64,000 nt of DNA from positions 2,604,001 to 2,668,000 of the forward strand of contig OZ219748.1 in NCBI GenBank assembly GCA_964291335.2. The letters run 5' to 3'. Positions 24,128 to 32,544 of this stretch are shown here, one piece after another. The DNA is from G964291335 sp964291335 (GTDB lineage: Bacteria > Chloroflexota > Dehalococcoidia > Lucifugimonadales > UBA3495). Both the position numbers and the translations under genes were made by a program. The notes under the pieces were generated by a model. The model was not told the origin of the DNA and did not search any database. It saw only the letters and a list, made by a program, of their open reading frames with translations. How positions within the stretch are numbered: position 1 is the first letter of the stretch; every line of letters starts with the position of its first letter.

Positions 24128-26385
24128 AACCCCCGACAGCCCCCCTGGAAAAAGCCCGTTACTGCATCGGCCGGATCATAATCGCCGCATCCCTGATTGC
24201 TCTATTCCTGCTCCTGCTGATCGGCACAGTCAGAACCGAAATCGACGCCGGATACCAGGAACTCCGGATCAACGGCTTCACCCCAACCGGCGCCCCCGGA
24301 CAGTGGCAGCTGGAAATCACTAACCGCCACTACAGCCCGGTCTGGCTGGTATTCGCCCAGGCCGAATGCCCGATGACCGACCCTTTTTCCACCATCCGGC
24401 TGCTGAACCTGCCAATCAACCAAAGCCGGACAATCTACTTGAACAACCCCGACATCCGAACCCCCCAACCCCAATGCCGGATTACCCACACCATCCCGGT
24501 CAGAACGGACAACCGATCAACCGAAATCATCGCCAGAGGACTCCCCAAGCAACCCAACGGGGACCCCCGGATTATCAACGCCCCCAATCGGGACGTTCTC
24601 ACTTTCTACCAGAAACTGGAATGTCCCAAACCGCCCCGCATCCGGGAAGTGATCAATATTCATCAGCCGACACGGGACGGCATCAGCACCGCCACAATCT
24701 ACCTGGACAACCATACCCCGGACCGGTCCGACCGGGAATGTGAATCCCTGTTCACCCGATCCTTACCCCTGACCCCTGCAGACGCCCTGAACCGACCAAC
24801 TGCCCAATCATCCCCGGAAAATCGACAAAGGAGCCGGACTCCGATGCCCAGGACCCTATCCGTCTATGACCTGCGCGACAGCGAACTCAGCAGCAATTCA
24901 CCACCACCAGCTTTCCAATATTGGATGGGTAAATATATGCGGCAGGAAATAAGCCGGTGGAATACCTTCAGATTCCGGCAGTCTCCCCAGCCGAGACTGG
25001 AGCTGTTCATCGACCCGAAAGGCCGGCCGTCCCTGACCCTGATCCGCAACCGGGACAATACCATCACCGCCCGGGGGCCCGGGAAAAATATCACCTGCGA
25101 AGCCCCCGCATACTGGCTCAACCAACTGAAAGACCGGCTCGCCGCCGCCGCGATCCGGAGCGCCCTGGAACAATACCGGAAGAATAAACCCCGGGAATTC
25201 CGGGAAAATCTTCCGGCCTACCTGACCGCACGCGCCGTATCCAAAGGTAAAAACAACCCGCTGTACCACTGGGCCAATATCCCGGAACATATCGGGAAAC
25301 AGTCCCGCGCCTGGCAGCAGGAAAGCAGAAAAATCAACCGGATCATCAACGGGACCTTCATCGACCAACAGCTGATCGCCCGTCAGGAAGAAATGCTGAA
25401 CCGGATGCTGCGAGACTACCCATGGCTCGACCGTTACAACTGGATCAACCGTAACAAACGTACCATAAACGCCATGCGCGGAAAATCCCGGAATGTCCTG
25501 ATCTTTTACTGCAAGTTCCTCAACTGCATATCCGATGAACATCCGAAACGCCTCACTCCGGAATACATTACCCGAAGGGTAAGGAACTACCTGAACCTGG
25601 ACAAAGCCCAGTGGCGCTGGTTCTACATCATCAACCCGCACAACACCGGGCAAATCCGGCAGCATACCCGCTTTCTGACCGACCTGAATCTGCCATATAT
25701 CAACCAACAGGAAGCGGCAGAGATTTTCCGGGACATCTACCACTGCCTTGATCGGGCAACCGACCCGGAAACCCGCTGGAACCACGGAGATCCCTGGAAA
25801 GCCCTGATACACCTGACCCGGACCGTATTCGAACATCACCGGAAAAACGATGACCGGCCAGCCGGGGAACGAAGGTCGGATATTCTCAAGCACCTGTCCG
25901 ATGCTCTGGAATGGCACATTGAACACGACCAGCCCTGGCCCAGAACCTGCCGCGAAGCCTACCAGCGCCGCGCCGACCGCTGGGTGGCCGAACTGACCCG
26001 GGAAAACGAAAACAGCGAAATGCTGCGATTGCAGCAGCAGAACTGGCAGAGCCTGCTGGATCGACAGACCATCGGCCCGGTAACCGCAAACCCCCTGACC
26101 AACGCCTGGGAACTGAACCTCGCCGGACGCGCCATGAAAAACTGCCTGGCCAGCTACGCCTGGCAGTGCCAGCAGGGAAACAGCCGGATCTTCACCCTTA
26201 CCCAGGAAGAACGCCCCATCGCCGCAATGGAACTGCACCGGCAGACCAACGGATGGTCGCTGCGCCAGCTGGAAGGGTCGGAACGGAAGATTCCCACCGA
26301 CGAGCAGACGCATGCGGCCCGGATCATCACCATGCAATATCAGGAGGCGTGGAAAAGAAATCGGCGGATGCAAGCCGCCGCATGA
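24082..26385 (+). CDS. membrane-anchored N-terminal region fused to a PcfJ-domain protein (copy 2)
   Basis: The 767-codon frame has a membrane span near residues 28-48 (IGRIIIAASLIALFLLLLIG), then an extracytoplasmic-looking beta region to about 230. After a disordered link the soluble part begins, ending in a PcfJ-like domain (AMKNCLASYAWQCQQGNSRI, AAMELHR, W-x-LRQLEG, about 683-740). AAAGGAG at 24827-24833 and an in-frame ATG at 24844 would yield a 513-aa PcfJ-like protein close in size to copy 1. The single frame may therefore be two genes whose separating stop has been lost, or one gene with an internal start. Confidence 0.65.
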   Translation: MPELLRESRSWQRQLKPPTAPLEKARYCIGRIIIAASLIALFLLLLIGTVRTEIDAGYQELRINGFTPTGAPGQWQLEITNRHYSPVWLVFAQAECPMTDPFSTIRLLNLPINQSRTIYLNNPDIRTPQPQCRITHTIPVRTDNRSTEIIARGLPKQPNGDPRIINAPNRDVLTFYQKLECPKPPRIREVINIHQPTRDGISTATIYLDNHTPDRSDRECESLFTRSLPLTPADALNRPTAQSSPENRQRSRTPMPRTLSVYDLRDSELSSNSPPPAFQYWMGKYMRQEISRWNTFRFRQSPQPRLELFIDPKGRPSLTLIRNRDNTITARGPGKNITCEAPAYWLNQLKDRLAAAAIRSALEQYRKNKPREFRENLPAYLTARAVSKGKNNPLYHWANIPEHIGKQSRAWQQESRKINRIINGTFIDQQLIARQEEMLNRMLRDYPWLDRYNWINRNKRTINAMRGKSRNVLIFYCKFLNCISDEHPKRLTPEYITRRVRNYLNLDKAQWRWFYIINPHNTGQIRQHTRFLTDLNLPYINQQEAAEIFRDIYHCLDRATDPETRWNHGDPWKALIHLTRTVFEHHRKNDDRPAGERRSDILKHLSDALEWHIEHDQPWPRTCREAYQRRADRWVAELTRENENSEMLRLQQQNWQSLLDRQTIGPVTANPLTNAWELNLAGRAMKNCLASYAWQCQQGNSRIFTLTQEERPIAAMELHRQTNGWSLRQLEGSERKIPTDEQTHAARIITMQYQEAWKRNRRMQAAA
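24827..24846 (+). promoter_or_regulatory. internal ribosome binding site and start
   Basis: AAAGGAG (24827-24833) lies 10 nt before ATG 24844, inside the long PcfJ-like frame. It marks the probable true start of the soluble PcfJ-domain protein. Confidence 0.6.
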
Positions 26386-26687
26386 TTCGGGAAAATACCC
26401 GGCAAACTGCGACGCAGGCGGGACCATACCCGGATCAAAGCGCCCATAAGCAACAGCAGGTCAGCCCGGGTCAAGGGAGAAAAACTGGCAAAAACCCCGC
26501 CTGGATCGCCCGGATCCGGGCGATAATCGACGCCGGCCTGACCGGGGAAAACCGAAAAGGCCGGCGGGCCCAACCCGCTATACAAACCCCAACCAGCCCG
26601 ATACACTTGACAGACAGCCTCCGGAAAGGAGCGGAAAATGACCGTGGTCAAAACCTGGGAAGACCTGCGCCGACTGCTCCGGGATAA
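26382..26687 (+). CDS. small basic protein, 101 aa, coupled start
   Basis: The ATG overlaps the PcfJ-like stop (ATGA). The product is Gln/Lys/Arg-rich with a short helical core (NPAWIARIRAIIDAGLTGE) and probably disordered ends. It overlaps the next gene by 50 nt in another frame, so its C-terminus may be longer than the functional part. Unknown family. Confidence 0.45.
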   Translation: MIRENTRQTATQAGPYPDQSAHKQQQVSPGQGRKTGKNPAWIARIRAIIDAGLTGENRKGRRAQPAIQTPTSPIHLTDSLRKGAENDRGQNLGRPAPTAPG

Positions 26688-26811
26688 CCCCGAGATGTAC
26701 CAGGCCGCCAGCGATTACATCCACCAACTGGAAGAGCAGCGCATCCGGGCAGAGGACGAAAAGGAAAACGCCGACGAAGACCAAACCATACAGGAGTCGG
26801 AACATGCCTGA
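26638..26811 (+). CDS. small acidic protein, 57 aa
   Basis: AAAGGAG lies 6 nt before the ATG. The sequence TWEDLRRLLRDNPEMYQAAS resembles the N-terminal helical module of the coiled-coil protein that follows (DLLLLLQEDPEFLEATRRLI), and the gene overlaps it by 8 nt. It may be a partner or a duplicated module of that protein. Function unknown. Confidence 0.6.
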   Translation: MTVVKTWEDLRRLLRDNPEMYQAASDYIHQLEEQRIRAEDEKENADEDQTIQESEHA

Positions 26812-27601
26812 AATCAGAAACACGACCGACCTGCTGCTGCTGCTCCAGGAAGACCCCGAGTTCCTGGAAGCAACCCGCCGGCTGATTCTGACCGACGACC
26901 TCCTGCAAGCGCCCGAAGCGATAAGAGAACTGAAAAAGGACGTCGGGCAGCTGAACCAGCGCATGGGCAGAGTGGAAGACAAGGTTGACCAGCTGGACCA
27001 GCGCATGGGCAGAGTGGAAGACAAGGTCGACCAGTTGGACCAGCGCATGGGCAGAGTGGAAGACAAGGTCGACCAGTTGGACCAAAAGGTCGACCAACTG
27101 GACCGGCGGGTAGGAAACCTGGAAGAAGTAACTCAGGACATTCAGAGAACCGTCAAAAGGCTGGAAGTATCCGTAGGAGAAATGAAAGGCAACATCGGCC
27201 GGTACGCCGTCGAAAACAAAATGTTCGCAATCGCCGGGAACTTCAACCTCGAAGTCCGTAACTGGCTGCGCCAGAGAGAACTGATCGAAATTGTCCCAAA
27301 ACCCGGAAAGATCAACCTGGAACTCAATGAATGGCAGAGTTTCCTGCGCGCCGACTGCGTGATCCAGGGCGAAGATCCCCGGGAACAGACCCATTACATC
27401 GTGATCGAAGCCTCTTATACCGCAGACGAACGGGACAGCTATCGCGCTGTCCGGAACGCCCGAATCATCCGGGAGCAGACCGGCAATCCCGCGTACCCCC
27501 TGGTCGCCGGAGTCCATCAGGACCACCACATCCGGGAACTGGTCGGCAAGGGAGAGATATTCTGGTTTCAACTGGAACCGGAAGACTTCAACCCGGAATA
27601 A
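26804..27601 (+). CDS. coiled-coil protein with PD-(D/E)XK-like C-terminal domain (copy 2)
   Basis: This 265-aa paralogue has an N-terminal helical module, a coiled coil built on the repeat VDQLDQRMGRVEDK (about residues 45-120) and a C-terminal domain with FLRADCVIQG, HYIVIEASYT and AVRNARIIRE. These correspond to the D...ExS/A and A..RA elements of copies 1 and 3. The family is suspected to be nuclease-like but is unproven. A strong intrinsic terminator follows. Confidence 0.75.
   Translation: MPEIRNTTDLLLLLQEDPEFLEATRRLILTDDLLQAPEAIRELKKDVGQLNQRMGRVEDKVDQLDQRMGRVEDKVDQLDQRMGRVEDKVDQLDQKVDQLDRRVGNLEEVTQDIQRTVKRLEVSVGEMKGNIGRYAVENKMFAIAGNFNLEVRNWLRQRELIEIVPKPGKINLELNEWQSFLRADCVIQGEDPREQTHYIVIEASYTADERDSYRAVRNARIIREQTGNPAYPLVAGVHQDHHIRELVGKGEIFWFQLEPEDFNPE
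26957..27082 (+). repeat. three 42-bp tandem repeats inside the coiled coil
   Basis: Units start at 26957, 26999 and 27041. Units 2 and 3 are identical and unit 1 differs at a few bases. Each encodes 14 residues (two heptads), so copy-number change would lengthen the coiled coil without shifting frame. Confidence 0.9.
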
Positions 27602-27647
27602 CCGGAAGAACCGCCACGACCCCCGAAAACTGGCGGAGAGCGATTTT

Positions 27648-27680
27648 CCGCCCGGTTGCCGGGCGGCAATGCTTTTTTTT
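27648..27680 (+). terminator. intrinsic terminator
   Basis: CCGCCCGG, loop TTG, CCGGGCGG (27648-27666) is followed by CAATGC and eight T (27673-27680). It ends the copy 2 coiled-coil transcript. Confidence 0.85.
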
Positions 27681-28532
27681 CCCCCTGCTGAACCGGGAAG
27701 ACCCCCGCATTTTGCCTCTCAGCGTCTTGTGAACTCGATTCCGGCAACCTCCCGATCCCCCAGTACCGACAAAAGCCCCGATTCCGGCAGAAAAGGCCGG
27801 AACCCCGGCCGGCGGAGAAAAACACGCCTTATTCTGCCCCACAAGCCCTTGTGAGCCAATCAGGGACAAAAGCTGAACCGGGATCTTCGCAAAACCAAAG
27901 CAGGTACCTGCTGAAACCAACTCCCCGGCCCCCAGGGCCCGCCAACCGGAGAAATCAGGAAGTCGGATTTCCTGACCATTTCCGATCCTCCCAATCCTGC
28001 CGATCCTGCCGCCGACTGCCAAAACGCCGAAACGCCGGACCGCCGGGGAAACCATCCCGGCGTTTTTCACGCCGCCGGCCCAGGCCGGAAAACGCGTAAA
28101 CCGGCCTTGCTGCGCTGCTCAAAGCCTTGCGGGCCAATCAGGAGAATAAGACCCGCCCGGAACTCCGAACCCCGGCCGGACACCGAACCACACCCAAAAC
28201 CTCTCCGGGTCAGCCGGCAATCCCCCGGAGCAACAAGCCCCGGAAAAGCCGATGAGAGCCATTTTCCGGGGCATTTCACCCCCTCCCAGTCTTGGGCCGG
28301 TAAAGCCGGAAACCCCCCTTATTTCCGCTCTGAACGCCTTACGGGGCAGATTGCCGAAGATCTTCAATCCTCTATCACATCGGGGGAGGGGGGGAACCGC
28401 AATCGACGGAACCCCGTCTCACGGACAATACAAACCGGGAAAACAGGAATGGGCGCCGCAATACGTCCCACAGCCCCCGGTGATCACATTCGGAAGAAAA
28501 CGACCTGCCGAAACGGCGAAGAAGTGTCGCAC
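27681..28532. other. 850-bp non-coding stretch with imperfect repeats
   Basis: Rightward frames here are Pro/Arg-rich shadows without ribosome sites, so no gene is supported. Four related segments of about 40 nt occur near 27709, 27826, 28101 and 28316, two of them sharing GCCAATCAGG. A hairpin with AACGCCGG (28031-28038) and CCGGCGTT (28057-28064) running into T5 could be a terminator. Confidence 0.5.
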
Positions 28533-29315
28533 ATGCCAACCCTCAACCGGGACATTAAATACCCCCAGGCCCTGTTCTTCCAGGAAGAAATGCAAACCGT
28601 CCCCGGCGAACCCGATCCCGACGCCAATGCCCGCCTGTGGCGCAAAACCGCCGAACTTACCAATCAGGCAGCCCAGGGCCAATACGACCCGGAACAGGAC
28701 CGGCAGCTGCAAGCCGAAATCCGGCAGGCCAACGCCGCCGGATATGCCCGGCACTACCTCCACGCCGCCATCGCCGAACTCAGCGCGGACCTCAAGTTCA
28801 TTCTGATGAATCAACAAGGACCTCCGGACGAACAACTCCAGAACCGGCTGCAACACGCCCAGGCATACCGCCGAAACTCCGAACCCCACCAGGGCCTCCA
28901 CCAGGATCCCCACCTGGACGAAACAATAAACGGCATCAGCCAACTCAGACGCCTGATCCTCGAAACCATGACCATCGCCCGAATCTACCGGGACATGGGA
29001 TTCGATGAATGGAAAGCCCTGAACGAACTCTACCCCCGCATCAAACCCTTCGGCGCCGCAATGGTCATGGACCAACCGGAAACGGAGCAGGCCGTGGCGG
29101 ACGGCAACGCCGAAAAGCTGAGGGAATGCCTCGCCTGGACCAAAGGCATACTCCGTTTCCGGGAGAAAGAAATCGAGCTCCGCGCCAATCGGGGGAAACC
29201 CGTTACGATCGCCGAATACCGGGATCTGTCCCTGAACCGGGCGCAGACGCAATTCCTGAAAGAACAGATCCGCCGCGCCCAGCCCGCGCCGGAAGTATCC
29301 CCGGACATCTTCTGA
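28533..29315 (+). CDS. hypothetical helical protein, 260 aa
   Basis: The protein is predicted almost all helical, rich in Gln, Ala, Arg and Glu (ANARLWRKTAELTNQAAQGQ, LRRLILETMTIARIYRDMGF). It has no membrane span. ATG 28533 follows GAAGAAG weakly. A GTG three codons upstream is an alternative. Family not recognised. The composition suggests a structural or helical-bundle protein. Confidence 0.65.
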   Translation: MPTLNRDIKYPQALFFQEEMQTVPGEPDPDANARLWRKTAELTNQAAQGQYDPEQDRQLQAEIRQANAAGYARHYLHAAIAELSADLKFILMNQQGPPDEQLQNRLQHAQAYRRNSEPHQGLHQDPHLDETINGISQLRRLILETMTIARIYRDMGFDEWKALNELYPRIKPFGAAMVMDQPETEQAVADGNAEKLRECLAWTKGILRFREKEIELRANRGKPVTIAEYRDLSLNRAQTQFLKEQIRRAQPAPEVSPDIF

Positions 29316-29488
29316 TTGCCGCCGGCTCCGGGCCCTACTGCCCACTGCCAGCCCCCTCCCGGGGGGAATCACGCAATCGCGCGCTTCCCCGACGCCGAAA
29401 TCCGAAAGCCGCCTTTCGCCGAAACCACGCGCCTCCGCCCGGGAACCCCCCACACTACCCGCCAAACGGCGCAAACCAAAAATAGCGA
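29316..29488. other. non-coding region before AT-rich block
   Basis: No gene is seen. Sequence is C-rich and Pro-coding in several frames. Confidence 0.4.
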
Positions 29489-29726
29489 TTTCCCCTTACG
29501 TGAGGGAAAAACAGGGGGTATAAAATTTTGCTTTAGATCTCGTTATTTCGTTAAATCGTTAAATGTTCTAATTTTGGACGCTGAATTTATATCTGAAAAA
29601 GAGGGAAATTAGAACGGAATTCATTTAACGAGAAAAATCGGTTCGTTAAATGGTTAAATATCCCTATGTCTGCCGCGACCCTGTAGGTAATTCGTAAATA
29701 CTTAAATCTTTCCCATGTAAGGGAAA
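29489..29726. other. AT-rich iteron-like block, candidate replication origin
   Basis: In a GC-rich setting this 240-bp block is strongly AT-rich. TTCGTTAAATCGTTAAAT (29547-29564) recurs with one change at 29642-29659 and in a diverged form at 29691-29707. An inverted copy (ATTTAACGA) lies at 29623-29631. A 10-bp inverted repeat GTTCTAATTT (29565-29574) pairs with 29606-29615. Matching hairpins TTTCCC...GGGAAA flank the block (29489-29509 and 29709-29726). Iterons plus AT-rich DNA are typical of plasmid or phage origins. A regulatory or partition site is the alternative. Confidence 0.55.
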
Positions 29727-29789
29727 AGGCTAAATTTTGCCCAAAGGTGGGCCGGTTTCGTAATTTCCAGAGCCCTCAAAAGGGCTGAA

Positions 29790-30074
29790 ATGGACAAAAC
29801 GACCACCGGTCGCAGGCAAAAAGCCCCGAAAACTGTGGATCCGGCGGCCCTCCGGCCCCCGCCCGGGCCCGCCAGTCCACCGCCCGGGAAAGCCCGGAAG
29901 CGCCCCCGGAAAACCCCTGAAACCGGGCAAAAAGGCCGGAAAAACCCCGAAATGCCCCCGGCGATTTTCGTAACGTCTATGCCGATTAACCATTACTTCC
30001 CCGCCATTTCACCGGGACAGTCTGAGCAATTCCGCCACTCCGGACCATCGACTACCCAGCCCCAATTCAGCTAA
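29790..30074 (+). CDS. questionable basic Pro-rich frame, 94 aa
   Basis: An ATG follows AAGGGCTGAA. The product is low-complexity and very basic (GKARKRPRKTPETGQKGRKN) and may be a chance frame in C-rich DNA. If real it could bind DNA next to the putative origin. Confidence 0.25.
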   Translation: MDKTTTGRRQKAPKTVDPAALRPPPGPASPPPGKARKRPRKTPETGQKGRKNPEMPPAIFVTSMPINHYFPAISPGQSEQFRHSGPSTTQPQFS

Positions 30075-30077
30075 AAT
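30048..30077 (+). promoter_or_regulatory. sigma-70-like promoter for tmk
   Basis: TCGACT (30048-30053) and TAAAAT (30072-30077) are 18 nt apart, 42 nt before the tmk ATG. Confidence 0.5.
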
Positions 30078-30118
30078 GAACCGACTCAGCGCCCCAGCGC
30101 CCCCCAGGAGAACCAGCA

Positions 30119-30757
30119 ATGGCCGGATGCCTGATTACCATCGAAGGAATCGACGGCGCCGGGAAAACCACCCAGGCCAGCCTCCTCTACCAATATTGCC
30201 AACAGCGGAACCGCCCGGTCTCCCAGCTCCGTGAACCCGGCAATACCCCGACCGGCAAAGCCGTCCGCGCCATGATCAGGCAGGGGAAAAACATCCCGCC
30301 CAACCAGCAGCTGCTGCTCTTCGCCATCGCCCGCGCCGAACTCTATTCAACCGCCGTCCACCCCGCCCTCCGGCAGGGCCGGATTATCATCCTCGACCGC
30401 TCCATCGATTCCACCGTCGCCTACCAGGGCTATGGCGCCGGACTGAACCTCCGGGCAATCCACCAGGCCAACCGCCTCGCCACCGGCGGACGCGTGCCCG
30501 ACCTGACTTTCATCCTCGAAATCAACCCGGCAACCGCCGCCGGCAGAACGACCAACCCCGACCTGCGGTCAGGACATCACCCCGACGAATATCGGGAAAG
30601 AGTCAGCGCCGGATTCCTGGCTCAGGCCCGGAACAACCCGGAACGCTGTATAATTGTGGACGCCGACCGGGAAATCGAAAGGATCGCCAAAGAAATTGCC
30701 GGCATCGCCGAAGCGCGCATGAAAGCCCGCCGGTTCCCACCGAACAACGAACGCTGA
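30119..30757 (+). CDS. tmk: thymidylate kinase
   Basis: This 212-aa protein is of normal family length. It has the P-loop EGIDGAGKTT (residues 9-18), the DRx motif in ILDRSIDSTVAYQGYG (about 91-106) and the preceding REPG (38-41). The enzyme phosphorylates dTMP to dTDP in dTTP synthesis. The lid region (TNPDLRSGHHPDEYRER) is short on arginines compared with E. coli-type enzymes. AGGAG about 8 nt before the ATG fixes the start, and a promoter lies just upstream. With ThyX-like and PyrE-like proteins it suggests a self-supplied nucleotide set, as seen on phages and large plasmids. Confidence 0.9.
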   Translation: MAGCLITIEGIDGAGKTTQASLLYQYCQQRNRPVSQLREPGNTPTGKAVRAMIRQGKNIPPNQQLLLFAIARAELYSTAVHPALRQGRIIILDRSIDSTVAYQGYGAGLNLRAIHQANRLATGGRVPDLTFILEINPATAAGRTTNPDLRSGHHPDEYRERVSAGFLAQARNNPERCIIVDADREIERIAKEIAGIAEARMKARRFPPNNER

Positions 30758-30769
30758 AGGAGATGAACA

Positions 30770-30961
30770 ATGAACCTGGAGAGTGAAGTGAACGTAGAGA
30801 GTGAAATAACCGCCGCCGTAATAGAACTGGAACACGCCGAACTACGGCTGACCCTGCTGACCCGACGTCCCGGACGGGACGACTCACTGGCCCAACTGAC
30901 CCGGGACGTGAGGGAAACCAGAAACAAACTGTGGCAGCGGGTAATCAACAAAGCGGCCTGA
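30770..30961 (+). CDS. small helical protein, 63 aa
   Basis: AAGGAG about 8 nt before the ATG. It is a charged double helix (ITAAVIELEHAELRLTLLTR, then DVRETRNKLWQRV). It starts 12 nt after tmk, so it is cotranscribed. Unknown function. Confidence 0.6.
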   Translation: MNLESEVNVESEITAAVIELEHAELRLTLLTRRPGRDDSLAQLTRDVRETRNKLWQRVINKAA

Positions 30962-30978
30962 AAAGCAGAGCGGCAGCA

Positions 30979-31323
30979 ATGGCTATACCCATAACCGACA
31001 TGCCCCGATGGTATCAGGCATGCGTACTGGCCCCGGCTTACTACACCACAAAGCAGGCTGGTCCCCTGACTATGACGATATACCTCGGCAGCGGCGGGTA
31101 CATCCGGACGGAAACAGCCATAACCGGCCGGATGCCGATCGCCGGAACCCTGTTCAGGAACGGCGCTCCGGAGACCCACCCGGACCGGGTGGAACCTGAA
31201 CCGGCAGGCTACTACCGGACAAACCGGGGACGGATGGTACGATGCACCGAGATTGAGTACAACGAAGCTATGTCCGGGAACCGGCTGGACGACCTTATGG
31301 ACAGCGGGGAGAGTAAGGAATGA
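30979..31323 (+). CDS. hypothetical protein, 114 aa
   Basis: The preferred start is ATG 30979 (MAIPITDMPRWYQACVLAPA). A GTG at 30931 would overlap the previous gene. The protein is strand-rich (MTIYLGSGGYIRTETAITGR) and ends in an acidic helix with EYNEAMSGNRLDDLMDSGES. No motif is recognised. Confidence 0.55.
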   Translation: MAIPITDMPRWYQACVLAPAYYTTKQAGPLTMTIYLGSGGYIRTETAITGRMPIAGTLFRNGAPETHPDRVEPEPAGYYRTNRGRMVRCTEIEYNEAMSGNRLDDLMDSGESKE

Positions 31324-31466
31324 AGATCGCCGGAATGCTCAAATGCCGGTTCACCATCCCTGCCCCCGGCGCCAATGCCCCGAAAAAGCCCGTAGGCGGT
31401 GAATACGCGGCAAGCCGGACGGCAGAGAAACCAGGAGCAGCGCCCTGCCCCGATCGCACAAGGTAA
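31320..31466 (+). CDS. possible 48-aa peptide, coupled start
   Basis: ATGA overlap with the previous stop and GGGGAG upstream support translation. The peptide MKIAGMLKCRFTIPAPGANA has no known motif. The stretch 31467-31748 beyond it holds no convincing gene. Confidence 0.35.
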   Translation: MKIAGMLKCRFTIPAPGANAPKKPVGGEYAASRTAEKPGAAPCPDRTR

Positions 31467-31748
31467 ACCGGGAACTATCCCGGCCCGTTTTCACCCGAAA
31501 CACCCCACCTTCCCATCGGCTAATCAGCAACAGCCCCAGGCTCCGCCGTCCATTCCATTCAGCCCAGCCATTTCAACCACAAAAGAACCCAGTATGCAGC
31601 GGTCATCCCCGGCTCAACTACGACCCGTTGCCAAACCGGCAAAACGATACTCATCGCCTTTCACCCGACAACCTGAACCGCAACCCCACCGACCAGGGTC
31701 AAACGCCTGCCGCGGCTCAAACCCCCGGCAGGCAAAAGGAGAAAAAGC

Positions 31749-32255
31749 ATGACCACCACCCCGTCCCTGGACCTCTGCTTCAACTGCAGAACCGAAATCG
31801 CCGACCCCCACCGGAAAAAACGCGAGAGCCAAGCAGTATTCCGGTGCCATAGGTGCGCCTTCCAGGCTAACGCCGACTGGACCGCCAGCGTAATCATCCG
31901 CAATCGCGCTTACTACCGCCTTTGCCAAATACGCCCAAGGTTACAGTCCAACCTGAAAGACGCGCCGCCAACCGGGTGGTCACAGCAGCCGTCCGACGGG
32001 CGCCGGCAGCTGATCCTGCCCATACCCGTAAAGCGTGCTCAATCCGAAAGGCGACGCGACGAGCTGCTACCCGCAGCAGGGTCCGTAGCCCCAGGACGGA
32101 GGACCGTTTCCCAACGACCCTCCCAGACGCCCCAAATGTTGGCTGATTATTCAGTCAACACGCTGTACGCAAAGACGCCGACGGAAAAGGCTGACCCAAG
32201 CCGGCATCTGCCAGCATTGCTGGCAACTGCATCCGGCAGAATCCCTGTAACATAA
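31749..32255 (+). CDS. stand-alone TnpB-type zinc ribbon / RuvC-III segment
   Basis: Residues 10-55 read CFNC, then KKRESQAVFRCHRCAFQANA and DWTASVIIRNRAYYR. This is the end of a TnpB: zinc knuckles, the S-Q-A-x-F-x-C-x-x-C run and the RuvC-III nADxxAxxI..RA motif with its Asp present. The rest of TnpB is absent. AAAAGGAG before ATG 31749 suggests it is translated on purpose. The C-terminal 110 residues look unrelated and basic and may be a frame artefact. It could be a domesticated zinc ribbon or a TnpB relic. Confidence 0.6.
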   Translation: MTTTPSLDLCFNCRTEIADPHRKKRESQAVFRCHRCAFQANADWTASVIIRNRAYYRLCQIRPRLQSNLKDAPPTGWSQQPSDGRRQLILPIPVKRAQSERRRDELLPAAGSVAPGRRTVSQRPSQTPQMLADYSVNTLYAKTPTEKADPSRHLPALLATASGRIPVT

Positions 32256-32273
32256 GCAACACAGGAGGCTGAA

Positions 32274-32462
32274 TTGGCTATACATAACACAATTATCGCT
32301 TTTTCCTGCGTCGGGCTCATCTTCGGGCTCATTTTCGGCATCACGGTATTCCCCGACTCAATATCCAGCGCCACCATTGGCGGCGCAATTGGCGGCGCAA
32401 TCGGCGGACTATTAACGCATTGGATTTGCCAAGGCATTGCCAATACTCAAGACATCGATTAA
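32274..32462 (+). CDS. glycine-zipper membrane protein, 62 aa, TTG start
   Basis: AGGAGG lies 5 nt before TTG. Two hydrophobic segments span about 5-25 and 32-54. The second contains ATIGGAIGGAIGGLLTHW, a glycine zipper encoded by a 12-bp DNA repeat. Such peptides pack tightly in membranes and some are toxins or holin-like. Function here unknown. Confidence 0.6.
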   Translation: MAIHNTIIAFSCVGLIFGLIFGITVFPDSISSATIGGAIGGAIGGLLTHWICQGIANTQDID

Positions 32463-32544
32463 CGCCAAGCGCAAAAAAATCCCCCACCACAAGCATCAAT
32501 CAACCTGACCCCAGAACCGGCGGCAAAGGAAGGATACTATAACA

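Noticed and set aside
24898..26427. 509-codon leftward frame
   Set aside because: It lies opposite the PcfJ-like gene, whose motifs and ribosome sites are clear. Long antisense frames are common in this C-rich, T-poor DNA.
28107..28532. N-terminal extension of the 260-aa gene
   Set aside because: The upstream frame is Pro/Arg/Ser-rich with no start signal, and ATG 28533 begins the protein-like part.
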